Positions 46,946-60,550 are shown, counted from the stretch's first letter. The stretch: DNA of 64,000 nucleotides from Epiperipatus broadwayi (GCA_028023455.1 JAQFVV010000020.1:10215092-10279091); one strand, 5' to 3'. Numbers and translations are program-made. Notes: a model not told the origin generated them from the sequence alone.

Positions 46946-48144
46946 TTTTTATAAAGGAATAGCTGTATAGATGAAAAGACGTTTTATTAATACTGAAAGT
47001 AATGCTAAACATTCAATACAAATTTAATAAAATAACAGAAAAGCGAAATAAATGTAGAATTAAACATAATCATAAATCTTTTGACAGGTAATTTAAATTA
47101 TTATTCTAATTGTAAAGTAAACTTCAAAAAACGATGAGATAAATCAAAGAATCAAATTTACAGTTGAATTTATTTTTAAAATAATTAGTTTCTAAGTATT
47201 TTGTTGCCAAAAAAAAAAAATAGCAGTCGGTTATTAATAAAACATATAACAGAAGGCTCTACATTAATATCGTTTTACACAATCAGAAATGCTAAAATGC
47301 TGAATTATTATTATGAGTCAAACATTATATTACCGAAGAATGGAAGAACCTGTCTGGAAATACGGGGTTTTAAGATATTTATATGATTTCATTACAGGCA
47401 ACTTTGCCCTTTCATTGCTGAAGTTTCAAAAATGGATGAATGTCAACGCACAGCCTTTATTTAGCTTAAACATTTATTTTGGCCAGAAAAATAGAAATAA
47501 TTACTTATATAGATGTACATAGTGTACAATAAATAACTTTTATTCAAGATTGAATGAAAAAAGAGAGTGCATCGTGATAGAAGACTAAATGAAATCTGGA
47601 CAAAATTTTGAAACGTGGTTATAATTTAAATTAGTTAAAAAAATTGAAGGTTAGGAGTCAAGATGTCTGAAGTCAAAATATGCCTGATTTAAAAACAATT
47701 GCATGAAATTGGTTACCATGATAATAAGTCAAAAATTTATAAATATTTATCAGTTATAACTATGATAAATAATGAAAATATATATTGCTAATTATGCAAT
47801 TTTATTTAAATTTGTAAGAACTTAAAGCATTTTATTAGATAAAATTTTTGAGAAAGTTATAAAATTCTCAACTACTCATTTCATTAGTGCTGATATAACA
47901 ATTATTTTGTTGCTATTCTCAAATTAAAGCTTATAATGAGTAAAAACATTCTCCCTATTAAGCCATACATATCAAAGAATAAGTCAGAGTTGGTAATGAT
48001 TATATGTGTACCACAAAGTTATTGCTTAAAAAATATGAATATTTCAGTTACCTTTTCAATTTTTATAGAACAAATAATTTGAAAAATCATATTTCATTCT
48101 AATATACCTAACTAATTAAATTAATATATATGTGTGTGTGTGCG
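46946..48144. other. Gene-free AT-rich stretch
   Basis: Two overlapping short ORFs near 47.2-47.5 kb have no recognisable domain. Nothing else is seen. Confidence 0.45.
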
Positions 48145-48516
48145 TGCTCTGTGCACAGATAATGAAGCTATTAATTGTCTGTGAAATTATTAAAATTTAC
48201 TGCCAAGCGCTTTCGGGACAGTTTATAGTCCCATATTCATGGCGACTTGTATTCGATTAATCAACAGAAGAAAGGCCTGCTTTTCCCTATCTCGAAAATG
48301 GTCCATATCAGCAATCAACAGAAGAGAGGCCTGCTTTTCCCTATCTTGAAAATGGTCCATGTAACATCTGCGTATAAATTTGCATTAATATTATAGTTAT
48401 TAATCCAATACAAATCGCCATGAATATGGGACTATAAACTGTCCCGAAAGCGCTTGGCGGTAAATTTTAATAATTTCACAGACAATTAATAGCTTCATTA
48501 TCTGTGCGCAGAGCAC
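48145..48516. mobile_element. Foldback element with tandem duplication in the loop
   Basis: The arms 48,145-48,260 and 48,403-48,516 are near-perfect reverse complements containing TGCACAGATAATGAAGC, CCAAGCGCTTTCGGGACAGT and CATATTCATGGCGA. The loop has a 54-bp unit twice (starting 48,261 and 48,315, TCAACAGAAGA(A/G)AGGCCTGC). There is no ORF. It lies immediately beside the Ginger-like transposon. Confidence 0.75.
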
Positions 48517-48530
48517 ATATATATTATAAT

Positions 48531-48818
48531 GAGATGGCATATTTGATAGCCCTAGTTGATAACAGAATGGCATTTAATCATCCCAGTTGATGCATCAAAT
48601 ATAATATAATCGATTATATTTAATGCTTGGAAATCATTAACATAATGCTTCATAGTTAGGTTTGCCAAATATAACAGAATGGATTATATTTAAAGTCTAA
48701 GTTGGTCTTATTAAATATAACAGGATGATTAAATTCCGTAAAAAGAAGATATGCATTTCACTACAATCAGACTTTGGGTCTTCAAGTAGAATGCTAGAAA
48801 TGAATCGATGAAATACTA
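48531..48818 (-). repeat. Left terminal inverted repeat
   Basis: This is the reverse complement of 52,879-53,177. It begins GAGATGGCATATTTGATAGC where the right end would predict GGGACAGCATATTTGATAGC, so the outer bases are slightly worn. It ends inside ATCGATGAAATACT. Confidence 0.8.
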
Positions 48819-48824
48819 AGTTCA

Positions 48825-49075
48825 TGATTATAGTGAAATGCATATTCTCTTTCTAGGGAATTTAATCATCCTGTTATATTTAATAAGACCAACTTAGACT
48901 TTAAATATAATCCATTCTGTTATATTTGGCGAACCTAACTATGAAGCATTATGTTAATGATTTCTAAGCATTAAATATAATCGATTATATTATATTTGAC
49001 GCATCAACTGGGATGATTAAATGCCATTCCATTGTATTTGGTGCCTCAACTAGGGCTATCAAATATGCTGTCCCG
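48825..49075 (+). repeat. Internal extra copy of the terminal repeat
   Basis: The copy is in the orientation of the right TIR and ends at the same TGCTGTCCCG (49,066-49,075). With the left TIR it forms a palindrome of about 545 bp. The start codon of the integrase ORF lies inside it. Confidence 0.8.
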
Positions 49076-49933
49076 GCTGATAGTAATGTAGAGAACGAGT
49101 TGGAAAACTTACCAGAGATACAATTTAATGACCCAGAATTAAACCCAATTATAAAAGTTTTATTAGGGGAGGAAGTTTTGGATGCACCTAAAGATCTTAA
49201 CCGTTTTAAATTAGAACAGCAGGTCTTACTATATAAAATGAATGATAACGTTGATGAGTGGAGGACAATAATACCAAAGTCTTTATGTGACCCACTCATA
49301 AAATATGTACACTGTCTATACAGGCATTATGGTACTCACAAGACAGAACATACCCTTAAGAATTGGTTTTACTGGCCAAAAATGTATAAAGACATCTTGA
49401 AATCACTTCAAGATTGTCTAATTTGCTTAAGAACTAAGTCAGTAAACCAAAATTATATTAATTCAATTAATTCTATCATTCCAGAAAGACCAAATGAGAT
49501 CTTAGCAATTGACTATTATGGGCCTTTGCCTCCATTTAATAAACAAAAATATTTATTAGTCACTTATGGTCTCTTTTCCAAATATGTTGCTGCTTACCCA
49601 ATACCCCAAGCCAATACTAAACACACAATCAAAGTATTGAGTACTCTCCAATTTCCAATGATAGGAAAGCCGAAAACCATACTAACTGATCATGGTACAC
49701 TTTTTCTATCTAAGGAATGGAAGAAATGGGTAGATATATCAAAAATAAAACATGTACTAATCTCTATTAGGAATCCACAATCAAATCCATGTGAACGTAT
49801 TATGCAGGAGCTTGGACATTTGTTTAGGACCTATTTAGAAGAGGAGCACAAGGGTTGGGTAAAGCAGACAAAACGTGTAGTAGACTATATCAATTGGAGT
49901 TTAAATGAATCTACTGGATTCTCACCCATCTGA
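49013..49933 (+). CDS. Ginger-like integrase/transposase
   Basis: This 306-residue ORF is the only long recognisable gene in the window. An H2C2 zinc motif has H105-x3-H109 and C135-x2-C138, in YRHYGTHKTEH...CLICLRTK. The DDE integrase core shows D167 (LAIDYYGPL), D226 (ILTDHGTLF) and E261 (PQSNPCER), so the D-to-E gap is 34 residues, one short of the usual 35. FSKYVAAYPI and PQSN are typical of Gypsy/Ginger integrases. The first 22 or so residues are encoded by the internal TIR copy, so the true start may differ. A TGA at 49,931 ends the frame just after NESTGFSPI. The homologous tail continues downstream in broken frames, so the full protein was longer. It would catalyse DNA strand transfer in the nucleus. 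Confidence 0.75.
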   Translation: MIKCHSIVFGASTRAIKYAVPADSNVENELENLPEIQFNDPELNPIIKVLLGEEVLDAPKDLNRFKLEQQVLLYKMNDNVDEWRTIIPKSLCDPLIKYVHCLYRHYGTHKTEHTLKNWFYWPKMYKDILKSLQDCLICLRTKSVNQNYINSINSIIPERPNEILAIDYYGPLPPFNKQKYLLVTYGLFSKYVAAYPIPQANTKHTIKVLSTLQFPMIGKPKTILTDHGTLFLSKEWKKWVDISKIKHVLISIRNPQSNPCERIMQELGHLFRTYLEEEHKGWVKQTKRVVDYINWSLNESTGFSPI

Positions 49934-50290
49934 CTACACTTTCATCAAATTATACCTATATTATTTTAAAAATATAAACCTATTATTAATGAACCCAAAA
50001 TAAATGAAGAAAAAGACATTTTACAAGCTCATAAACAACTTGTTAAAATGGCAGGTAATAGAAATTGGAATAAAAAATGTATTTATGAATTTAAAGTTGG
50101 AGATAGAGTATTGATAAAGACTTTCCATCCTAGTAAACCATTAGAGAATAAATATCACAAATTCTACAATAAGGACCTTATACTATCGTTAAAAAGGTAG
50201 GTCCAAATGCATTTTGAATTAACCAAGAAGGGATTTGTGGTATGTATAATTCACAAATTTTAAAACCTTATTTTGGCTGTTTATAATGTT
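49934..50290 (+). pseudogene. Frame-disrupted integrase tail, GPY/F-like
   Basis: After the TGA, homologous coding sequence continues with at least one frame change. Readable pieces include INEEKDILQAHKQLVKMAG (about 49,998-50,055) and YEFKVGDRVLIKT (about 50,085-50,125). A worn GPY/F-like stretch follows, with TIVKKVGPNAF in a shifted frame near 50,180-50,215. The GPY/F module follows the integrase core in Gypsy-group and Ginger1 proteins and influences target interaction or multimerisation. The disruptions suggest the element is no longer active, unless the reads contain errors. Confidence 0.55.
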
Positions 50291-52878
<2,588 letters not shown>

Positions 52879-53177
52879 AGTATTTTATCGATTCCTTTCT
52901 AGCATTGTACTTGAAGACCCAAAGTCTGATTGTAGTGAAATGCATATCCTCTTTCTAGGGGATTTAATCATCCTGTTATATTTAATAAGACCAACTTAGA
53001 CTTTAAATATAATCCATTCTGTTATATTTGGCGAACCTAACTATGAAGCATTATGTTAATGATTTCCAAGCATTAAATATAATCGATTATATTATATTTG
53101 ATGCATCAAGTGGGATGATTAAATGCCGTTCCGTTATATTTGGTGACTCAACTAGGGCTATCAAATATGCTGTCCCG
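52879..53177 (+). repeat. Right terminal inverted repeat
   Basis: It is 299 bp and ends CTAGGGCTATCAAATATGCT followed by GTCCCG. It contains several degenerate copies of TGTTATATTTGGCG-like words, which are candidate transposase-binding subrepeats. Confidence 0.85.
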
Positions 53178-53576
53178 TTATAATATATATTAATTTATTT
53201 TAAATGTTAATGAAGTAAAATCTTAATTATAACTCATTAAAATGTATTGTAAATGGAAGAAACTATTATAAAGAGATAGAAAATTATTGCAAAATGGCTA
53301 TCAATGATGATAAAGCATTATAATTCTGACCATAGTATCCTAACAGTGAACAAAGAACATTATGAAAATTTTATTCTATTTAACAATGTTCACATACCTT
53401 ACATATTAAAGAAGACTAACTTCTTATAAAACTGAGTATTTATTACAGGTAAATTGAAATATTATAAAAAGTATTAACTTAGTCATATTTTTGAAAACAT
53501 AAAAAGTGTCTCAATAAAATAATTTATATTTATAATCAATTTATTTATAAAAATTCTCTATCACTTTACTGATATT

Positions 53577-53673
53577 CCTTTAAGTGTCATAGCATCGGCT
53601 GGGACATAAACCCGCAACCTGGGCAACTGCTTGTAAGGCAGTCATGCTGACCTCTCGACCACCAATGCAAGAC
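53577..53673 (-). mobile_element. tRNA-derived mini-SINE with perfect 15-bp target-site duplication
   Basis: The minus strand reads GTCTTGCATTGGTGGTCGAG, CTGCCTTACAAGCAG (anticodon loop CTTACAA) and a worn B box in GGGTTTATGTCCC, then GCCGATGCTATGAC and ACTTAAAGG. The acceptor arms GCATTGG and CCGATGC pair fully (one G-T). CACTTTACTGATATT flanks it at 53,562-53,576 and 53,674-53,688. The tRNA fold is good and close to tRNA-Gly, but the loop reads TAC, not TCC, and the duplications mark it as a retrotransposed copy. Confidence 0.85.
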
Positions 53674-53688
53674 CACTTTACTGATATT

Positions 53689-55065
53689 GTAACTATAATT
53701 AACATTTATAACTAAATTAATCATTATTCTCCCATTTTCTCTCTCCCTTCTATCATTTAGATAAGAATAGGGCTCAACTGTCATGAATCTTTTATGACAT
53801 AATACCTACATTACTGTGATAATGGAATCATGGTTTGTGCAATCACATTTTCATCTTTTAATTACAATCATAGCAATTCTAATTCCAATCTTTTTTGTTT
53901 TGTTTTCAAAATTTTTGCTATTTATCTTCTCTATCTTTGCATTTTCTTTTGGAATTAGAATGGCAATACTAATTTTAAAATGATCATTAGTGATTATAAT
54001 AATGAATATATAAAAATATTAAATATGTAAAAAAAATGAAATAGTAAGTATTTTAATATGAATGAAGCATCTCATATGCTATCTAATTGTATAAACATAA
54101 TTATATTTATTTGTGTTTAAGGCATGTTATTAATTAGTGTTTACATAATCGATATTTGGTGATTAACGCACAATGGTATTAAAATAAGTTAAATTAATTC
54201 TACCTTATAAAATTAAACTATTAGCCATACTTAATAAAGTTTTGCTAATATCTGCATGCATTTGATATTAGTCCTTATTAAGATCATTTGTTAATTCAGT
54301 GAAAATGCCTATGTAAATGGATTCATTTTATAGAAGCCAATTCTGACAATAGACTGCATTGTATTAATATAACTAATGCTTGGATAGTTTATTAAACCAG
54401 TGCTCATATGTTAAAAGATCTCATAAGTTTAGAGCTTTGTCATCATTATGAAGATCATATTGTATTGCAGTCAGTTCATCAATAATTAGATTAACTTGAT
54501 TCTTCACTTTTCATATTTACAACTAATTCTATAATTCTAGATAAGCCTCAGTGTAAATAAAAAAAAATTTCAAAGATTTACCTGATCAAATTCAATCTTC
54601 AGTTAATAAAATATCAGATGTGATAACCACTTCACCATGAATTTATTTAGGCCATGGTATATTAAAATTAAGTTAAGGTTGTATTCATTACACCACCAAT
54701 GTTTAATATCTCTTAATTTATATTGCAGAAATATATCTTTTATGATTATTTACAAAAAATATATTAGTATGTGATAATAATAGAATTACAGATACATATT
54801 TAATAATTAATAAATTCAGCATTTCAAACTATATATACACACGAGAAGTAGAAAAACTTCCTAATCACAAATCTCTTTTGTTAGAGATCCTGATAAATGT
54901 AAATATTGACACAACTTATTTTTAAAATTTCATATTTGTAAAAATGTGATAAGAATAGCACATATAGTAGTAATTCCTCATACTTTCTGTTAAACATTCA
55001 TGTGTTTATTAGAAACTGTAAATAATAGTAAAATCCATATATGTGTTTAGCATATATATATATAC
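53689..55065. other. Gene-free AT-rich stretch
   Basis: Nothing recognised. (TA)n lies near 55,050. Confidence 0.5.
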
Positions 55066-55236
55066 ACTAACCATCACATGATCACCATTTCTTATGCTTG
55101 CTCATAACTTTTATTAAAACAAACAAAACTCTCCAGACAGTAGTGCTAACTGTATGGAGAGTTTTTCCTGTTTTAATAACAGTTATGAGCAAGCATAAGA
55201 AATAGTGATCATGTGATGTTTAGTAGTTTAATACCA
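55066..55236. repeat. Short palindrome of family B terminal sequence
   Basis: AACCATCACATGATCACCAT through CAAAACTCTCCAGACAGTA is followed at once by its complement from ACTGTATGGAGAGTTTT to ATGGTTT-side TGATCATGTGATG. The right arm is the start of the full family B unit that follows. Confidence 0.7.
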
Positions 55237-55750
55237 ATCCTGCATAATAGGATGGTAGTGGCTATGGTTATTAAAGAACCAAAGATAACAAAATATACGG
55301 GTACTGAACTAAATTCAGACCTATATGACTACATAAGCTAATGAGCTTGGATTGAAAATATTGTTTTCAATTTTATTTTCATAGTTTTAATTATAAATTT
55401 ATTTAAATGAACATTGATTATATAAGTAATATTTACTAAGGCTATAAACCTCAAGAATATGTGCATATTCTTGAAGTTTATAGCCTTAGTAAATATTTCA
55501 TAGTTTTTTAGTTAAGTAGAGATAAACAAAGGCTGCTGGAGGGTTGCATTAGATCCTAAGATCTAGGTGCAGTGCTCCCAGATCCAAGGATCCTCACTGA
55601 CGAAAGCCACAAGCTAGAAACTAGTCTGGGGATATTGGATGAGTAGGCATTATATAGGGATTTTATGCACAAACCTTTTGGTATCCATTGATTACTCTGG
55701 TTTGCACTGAGTGGCACTATTATATGGAGAGTTTTGCCTGTCTTAATATA
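55146..55750 (+). mobile_element. Repeat family B, full-length SINE-like unit
   Basis: From 5' to 3' it shows the terminal sequence TATGGAGAGTTTTTCCTGTT and GATCATGTGATGTTTAGTAG. A tRNA-like head follows (GGATGGTAGTGGCTATGG as an A-box-like region, AAATTCAGACC as a worn B box). The body carries GGAGGGTTGCATTAGATCCT and the module CCACAAGCTAGAAACTAGTC. It ends by repeating the terminal sequence ATATGGAGAGTTTTGCCTGT. A hairpin insertion at 55,389-55,495 interrupts the body. The duplicated terminal sequence suggests the unit once existed in tandem or has a short direct terminal repeat. Confidence 0.6.
55389..55495. mobile_element. 107-bp hairpin insertion with 12-bp target duplication
   Basis: TTTCATAGTTTT occurs at 55,377-55,388 and 55,496-55,507, exactly bracketing sequence absent from other family B copies. 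The insert contains a near-perfect hairpin of 34-bp arms with one mismatch and a 2-base centre (AATATTTACTAAGGCTATAA on the left arm). A hairpin of this length could also be transcribed as a small-RNA precursor, but that is speculation. Confidence 0.75.
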
Positions 55751-56449
55751 TATATACACATGCCTATTATAGAATTCAAAAAAAAACACACACGTTTAGA
55801 TATCATCAATAACAACAACAAAATAGAATAATGTGGATATGAAAAAGACAATATAATAACAAATCCAGAAAGAAAGAGAACAATAACTGGGGAATGCACG
55901 AAATGAGGAAATGGTTGATTGAAAAATGTTCTATGACTAATATAGAAGGGTGCATAAGTGAAATTTATGATTCAATTTCTCCTTTTTTTTTCACTTTTTA
56001 TTTAAAACTTTTTCTAATCACGAGTTACTGATCCTCTAGACAATAAAGGGTTAGATATGGAGAAAGGAGTTACTATATAACATACACAATCAAAATCATC
56101 TTTCTCACTATGGCTACAGCATACTAGTTGTCATGCTAAAAACTATCAACCCAAAAGCAAAAACGACAGATTTAGTGAACATATAAAAGCCAAAAACAGG
56201 CCATCCCAATATTTTATTAAATGACAATTATTATTTTCAATCCATGAGTCTGATGACTTTTAGCAATAAAATGCATGTGTGGTGAAGATTAACAGGGAAG
56301 TAGGTTTTATGACTCCAAAGGCTATAAAACCATCAATAAACATACATGAATATTTATTATTAATTAATAATAATATGTAAACTTATTATTGTTAAATAAA
56401 AACTTTTAAAATAACTTACTTATTATCCAATTGTAAATATGGGAGATTT
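55751..56449. other. Gene-free stretch
   Basis: Nothing recognised. Confidence 0.45.
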
Positions 56450-56556
56450 GAACTCAGACTTTCAAGCAAGCTTCAACTATCCACACTATTTCATACCACT
56501 GATATGCATGACCACACACTTGTAGAAAAGATAAATCATCACAAATATATATATAT
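56450..56556. repeat. Repeat family A, left half of a split copy
   Basis: GGGAGATTTGAACTCAGACT through ATGACCACACACTTG and the AT-rich linker are present. The rest of the copy resumes at 58,753 after the inserted element. Confidence 0.7.
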
Positions 56557-58752
56557 TGTAACGGGCACATACGTACGTTACATTATTTTTTATTAGTAAA
56601 CATATAATAAAAAAAAGTTCGCCAATAAAAATTTCTTTTTTAAGAATTAAAATAAAAAAATCATCTTAAACTCGCATATATATAAAATCGCACAGATAAA
56701 TAATTATTAAAATAAAACTTTATTAAAGAAAAAGTATTTTAAAACTAAATTTTCAGAAAAGATTTAGAGATAAAAATATATGTTTAAGTTTGAAAACAGA
56801 TTAATTAATCTTTTGTAAAATGGAAATGATTATTTTAATTAGTAAACTAGCCTTGTGCATCTAAAATGTATAAGCAACGGTCAGATAGGAAAACAATAGG
56901 AACAGAATGGCCAATGAAAGAAATCCATCGGGGAAATCGGACCTCAACGGAAGGATCATCAACGATGACGTAACGTCCATTGGATCCTAAAGTTATGTAT
57001 AAAAGGACAAGTTTGAAAATTATTAGTTAGTTGGTTATTGATTATTATTTACGATGTGACTATATGCGTTAGTGCGGAGTTGAAAGAGAAGGGATTGAAA
57101 AAGACGCACTCTTCAATCCCTTCAGTTCTGCTAAGAAAGAAAGAGAAATGAACTATTGTTTTCTACATTGAGGACCAACTAAACTAAAAAACCTCCGGAT
57201 AAATAAAAAACAACGGCTAACTCAACAAATCTCTTTAGGACGGCGTGGGAATTCACGTTCATGGCAAGCAACGGATAAAATTACGGACGTGTTAAAACCA
57301 TAAGAACTTTATAAAATATAATGAACAATATTAATTTGAAAACACTAAGAACTTTAAATTTTAAACTTTCCTAGTATTTAAAATAATTGCAATAGAATCC
57401 TATCTGACCAATTTTAATATTAATTTTAATAATGTTATGATGTATTTTTTTTGTGTAAAATCATTTCCATTTATTTATTTATTTTTTTGTTCTTTAAGTT
57501 TATTTATAATGTCTGTTTTCCGATAAATTAAAATATATCAACGTTAAACCTAAGTCGGGCGTAAATGGCTATATAGATTTGTAAAGCTATATTAGGGAAG
57601 GGTAATCTTAGGTTATTTGTGTCATTGTTAAATTGGGTCAATGGATTGGATATATTGATGTAGTTAGTAGATGTAGTCAGAGATTCGCTACTGGCAGAAT
57701 CGTTTATATATACGCCGCACTCACCCGTTTGTCTATGGAAGGAATTATAAGACGGAGAACGCAGTTCCTTTCTATGGAGTTTTTTTTATTGTTCTTCTCG
57801 TTAGATAGATGTAATATTCCCATCTGATGAGAGTCAATGTCTTCTCTTAATCTTTTTGGTGCTGCTGTATTACATTGAATACATCGATATATCAGATGAA
57901 TTGATGCCAGTTTGACTGCGGATTTTAGCCTAAGGTTAAATAGGGATAGAATGTTTATTTTCAAATGCAAATCTATGTAGTCTATTCATACTCGACACTA
58001 AACAAAAATGCATTAAATTTAAGTTGTTTATAGACGTTTGCATGGATTGGTTATCGATTAGGTATGTTTTGGGTTTTCATATTTGATCAAAATATATAGA
58101 CATTCGATAAATAATGATACCTTATGGTGAGTATCTATAATGTATTTATTCAGATGTCTTTTAAATTATTGGTGACAATGCAAATATCTTATGGTGAATA
58201 CTATTGGATTACTTATAAATTTCGCTCTGCAATTGTCGGTATCAATGATTTTATATTTTGATCGTTTATGTTTATTTTGAAATGTTTTTAACCGTTGTAA
58301 TCTATGTAACCAATCTATACTCAACATTTTAAAACAAACTTTTATAAACTCTTCTGTGAGAACTTATAAAAAAAAATTAAAATGTAAAGTTGTAAAAATT
58401 AAAATGTAAATTAAAATCAAAGTTAAAAATGTAAGTTAAATTTTAAAAGGTAAACTGATGCTAAAATAATTTTAAATCTTATATATGTGCGTTAATAAAT
58501 GTTTGTATGTTAATTACTGGCAGTGGCTTATTTTATTCTTTTTTTTATATACTCTTAGATTATATTATTTAATATCTGCTATTCCACTGAGCTAGTGACA
58601 TGGGCTAATGACCAGAATCAAAATAAAAAAAATAAAAATTTTTTTTTGGCTTACGTATCTGCCTACTTTATAAATTTTTCTAGGTTCAAATGCCTAGATG
58701 GCGCCCCTGTAGTGCAGATTACGTTAAGTCTCCTATTCTCCAGATCGTTACA
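56557..58752 (+). mobile_element. Probable solo LTR, 2.2 kb
   Basis: The element begins TGTAACGGGCAC and ends GATCGTTACA, giving TG...CA ends with a TGTAACG/CGTTACA inverted terminus. ATAT precedes (56,553-56,556) and follows (58,753-58,756), as expected of a 4-bp duplication, though the site is (TA)n. A TATA box, GTATAAAAGG, lies at 56,997-57,006 with a palindromic TGACGTAACGTCC about 30 bp upstream. AATAAA follows at about 57,202. These fit an LTR promoter and polyadenylation signal. It has no coding domain; a 64-codon ORF at 57.6 kb is unrecognised. At 2.2 kb it is long for an LTR, so a non-autonomous DNA transposon with 7-bp TIRs is the alternative. Confidence 0.6.
56997..57006 (+). promoter_or_regulatory. 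TATA box of the putative LTR
   Basis: GTATAAAAGG is a strong TATA match. It is preceded by a CRE-like palindrome (TGACGTAACGTCC at about 56,966-56,978) and followed by a less AT-rich leader with G/C-containing words such as TAGTGCGGAGTTG. Confidence 0.5.
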
Positions 58753-58900
58753 ATATATATATATATTGTGCTGAACCAGCACTCATCAGTTGGTCCAGAT
58801 TATCATCTCCCACACATAGTGCTCAGTTTATATTAAGATAGCAAGTCTTAATATTTTAATGGACAGGCTTCAATCTACTCCAACTTCCAACTCTTCAGCC
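58753..58900. repeat. Repeat family A, right half of the split copy
   Basis: TTGTGCTGAACCAGCACTCA, GTCCAGATTATCATCTCCCA, CAGTTTATATTAAGATAGCA and TAATGGACAGGCTTCAATC follow directly after the solo LTR. The split shows the LTR inserted into an existing family A copy. Confidence 0.75.
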
Positions 58901-60464
58901 ATCCAAACCATTGAAAATCGGATGATAGAATGCCCAATGCCCATGTTGGCCACATAATCATTTAGCGTAATTCTTGAAGAAAGTTGTTGCTATAGATAAT
59001 AGTAGTAATTATTTCTTTGAAGAAAAAAAAAGTATTGTGATTATTGTGTTTTCATTGCATTGGATTCCCTATTGTTTTTTTTTCATGTGCCTGTAAGTGT
59101 ATTTTTAAAACAACAAAACTGTCTTTCAAAAAATATAAACATATTTACAAAAAAAAAGAGATGATATTGTATGAACAATGGATGAAATCAATCACACATT
59201 TACATACCAAAACCAGACACATTATATGCATATCTTTAAATAAAACGAGCTATATATATAAAATCAAGGGTTTCATAGTACAATGTATTTGCCTCCCATA
59301 CTTATCCACTGGGTTCAAATCTAAGCCAAGTGAAATTCTTTTCAAGATTTACGATTTTCTTTCTGGAAGCTTGCCCATAGTCAATCCGTCAAACCATCCA
59401 ATATAAACAAGTATTTAACTATACTTAAAGGGCAAAAAAAAAGGAAAACTATTAAAACTATCACTGCATAGCAACAACAAGTGAGCAGGGTACTGCCTTT
59501 TCCTTCACTATTCCATTATGAGGAACTGTTTACTTCACAGTGTGCTTTTTATTAAAATAAAGATGTTTCCTTTATATAAATGCATATATTAAATAATGAG
59601 TATTTACCATTAATTCTATCAGAAAAGAAGTTGCTTTTAAAGGGCATAGAATGACTTATTAAAAGTATAGTTTTTACTAATTTCTTATTTCTGACCCTAA
59701 CAAGAGTCTGTAATCCTGTGTGATTTAACACAGTGACTCCTACTAAAGGTTACAGGATCAATTCTCAATTGAATAATGTAAATAAAATAAAAACGAAAAT
59801 GTCATTCAAAGAGAAATTTTTAAATGCTCAATTTGCCCTAAAAAAATCTAACCATACAATAATTTATTTATTTCTAAAAATGATGTCTTCTAATTAACAT
59901 TCCAGAATTAAGTGTTTTCATTTACAGGTGACAACTCAATTTATAAACTAAATGTTTGCTGCAAATAAAAACTGAACAGTGAGGAAAACATTTGAAATAA
60001 GTATATGACTTAAGCCAAATAAAAAATGTTGGTGCAGCTCAAATGTATCTTGTGGTTATTTTTATTTTTTCTACATATTTATTAATTTGTTTGAAATATG
60101 AGACTGTTAAATAGTAACCAAATATATGTTTGGATATGTCTGCTTGCCTATCATTGAAAACTTATTATGATTTTAATTTTTTTTAAAAAATTCTACACTT
60201 ATACTTGATAATAGAAATGTTTTTATTTTCTTGGTTTTTAGTATATGTCTAGTTGCAGACTTCATACTGGTAATTTCAATTTGTTTTCATAGCACATCTC
60301 AGATTCACAATTCATCAAATTTATGTCTTTAAATTAATTTTGAAATTCTTTTAAGTAATGACCAGAATATTTTTCAGCTGGAATGGGATTGGATCTTTCA
60401 TTTTTTTTTTTCAAAAAGAAACATAATGAAGCTTTAAATATAGTACATATTTCTGCTTCACCTA
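58901..60464. other. Gene-free stretch with weak SINE-like strings
   Basis: CTGGGTTCAAATCTAAGCC (about 59,307) and ACAGGATCAATTCTCA (about 59,751) resemble B boxes but lack good A boxes. The 120-codon ORF at 59.0-59.4 kb has no recognisable domain. Confidence 0.35.
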
Positions 60465-60550
60465 GTGCCAATGTCATCAGCACTAGTCTGGGTTTGAACC
60501 CAATCTTTATTAACTGACACCCATCTCATAATAGGTGGTAGTATATTTTA
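60465..60550 (-). mobile_element. tRNA-like SINE fragment
   Basis: The minus strand has a perfect-looking B box GGGTTCAAACCC (complement about 60,489-60,500), then AGACTAGTGCTGATGACATT. The A box region is weak. No target duplication is seen. Confidence 0.4.

Noticed and set aside
48985-49299. 104-codon minus-strand ORF
   Set aside because: It is a shadow of the integrase ORF on the plus strand.
57633-57970. Overlapping 64- and 88-codon ORFs inside the putative LTR
   Set aside because: No recognisable domain and they overlap on opposite strands.
59044-59406. 120-codon ORF
   Set aside because: AT-rich chance frame with Lys/Ile-rich sequence and no recognisable domain.
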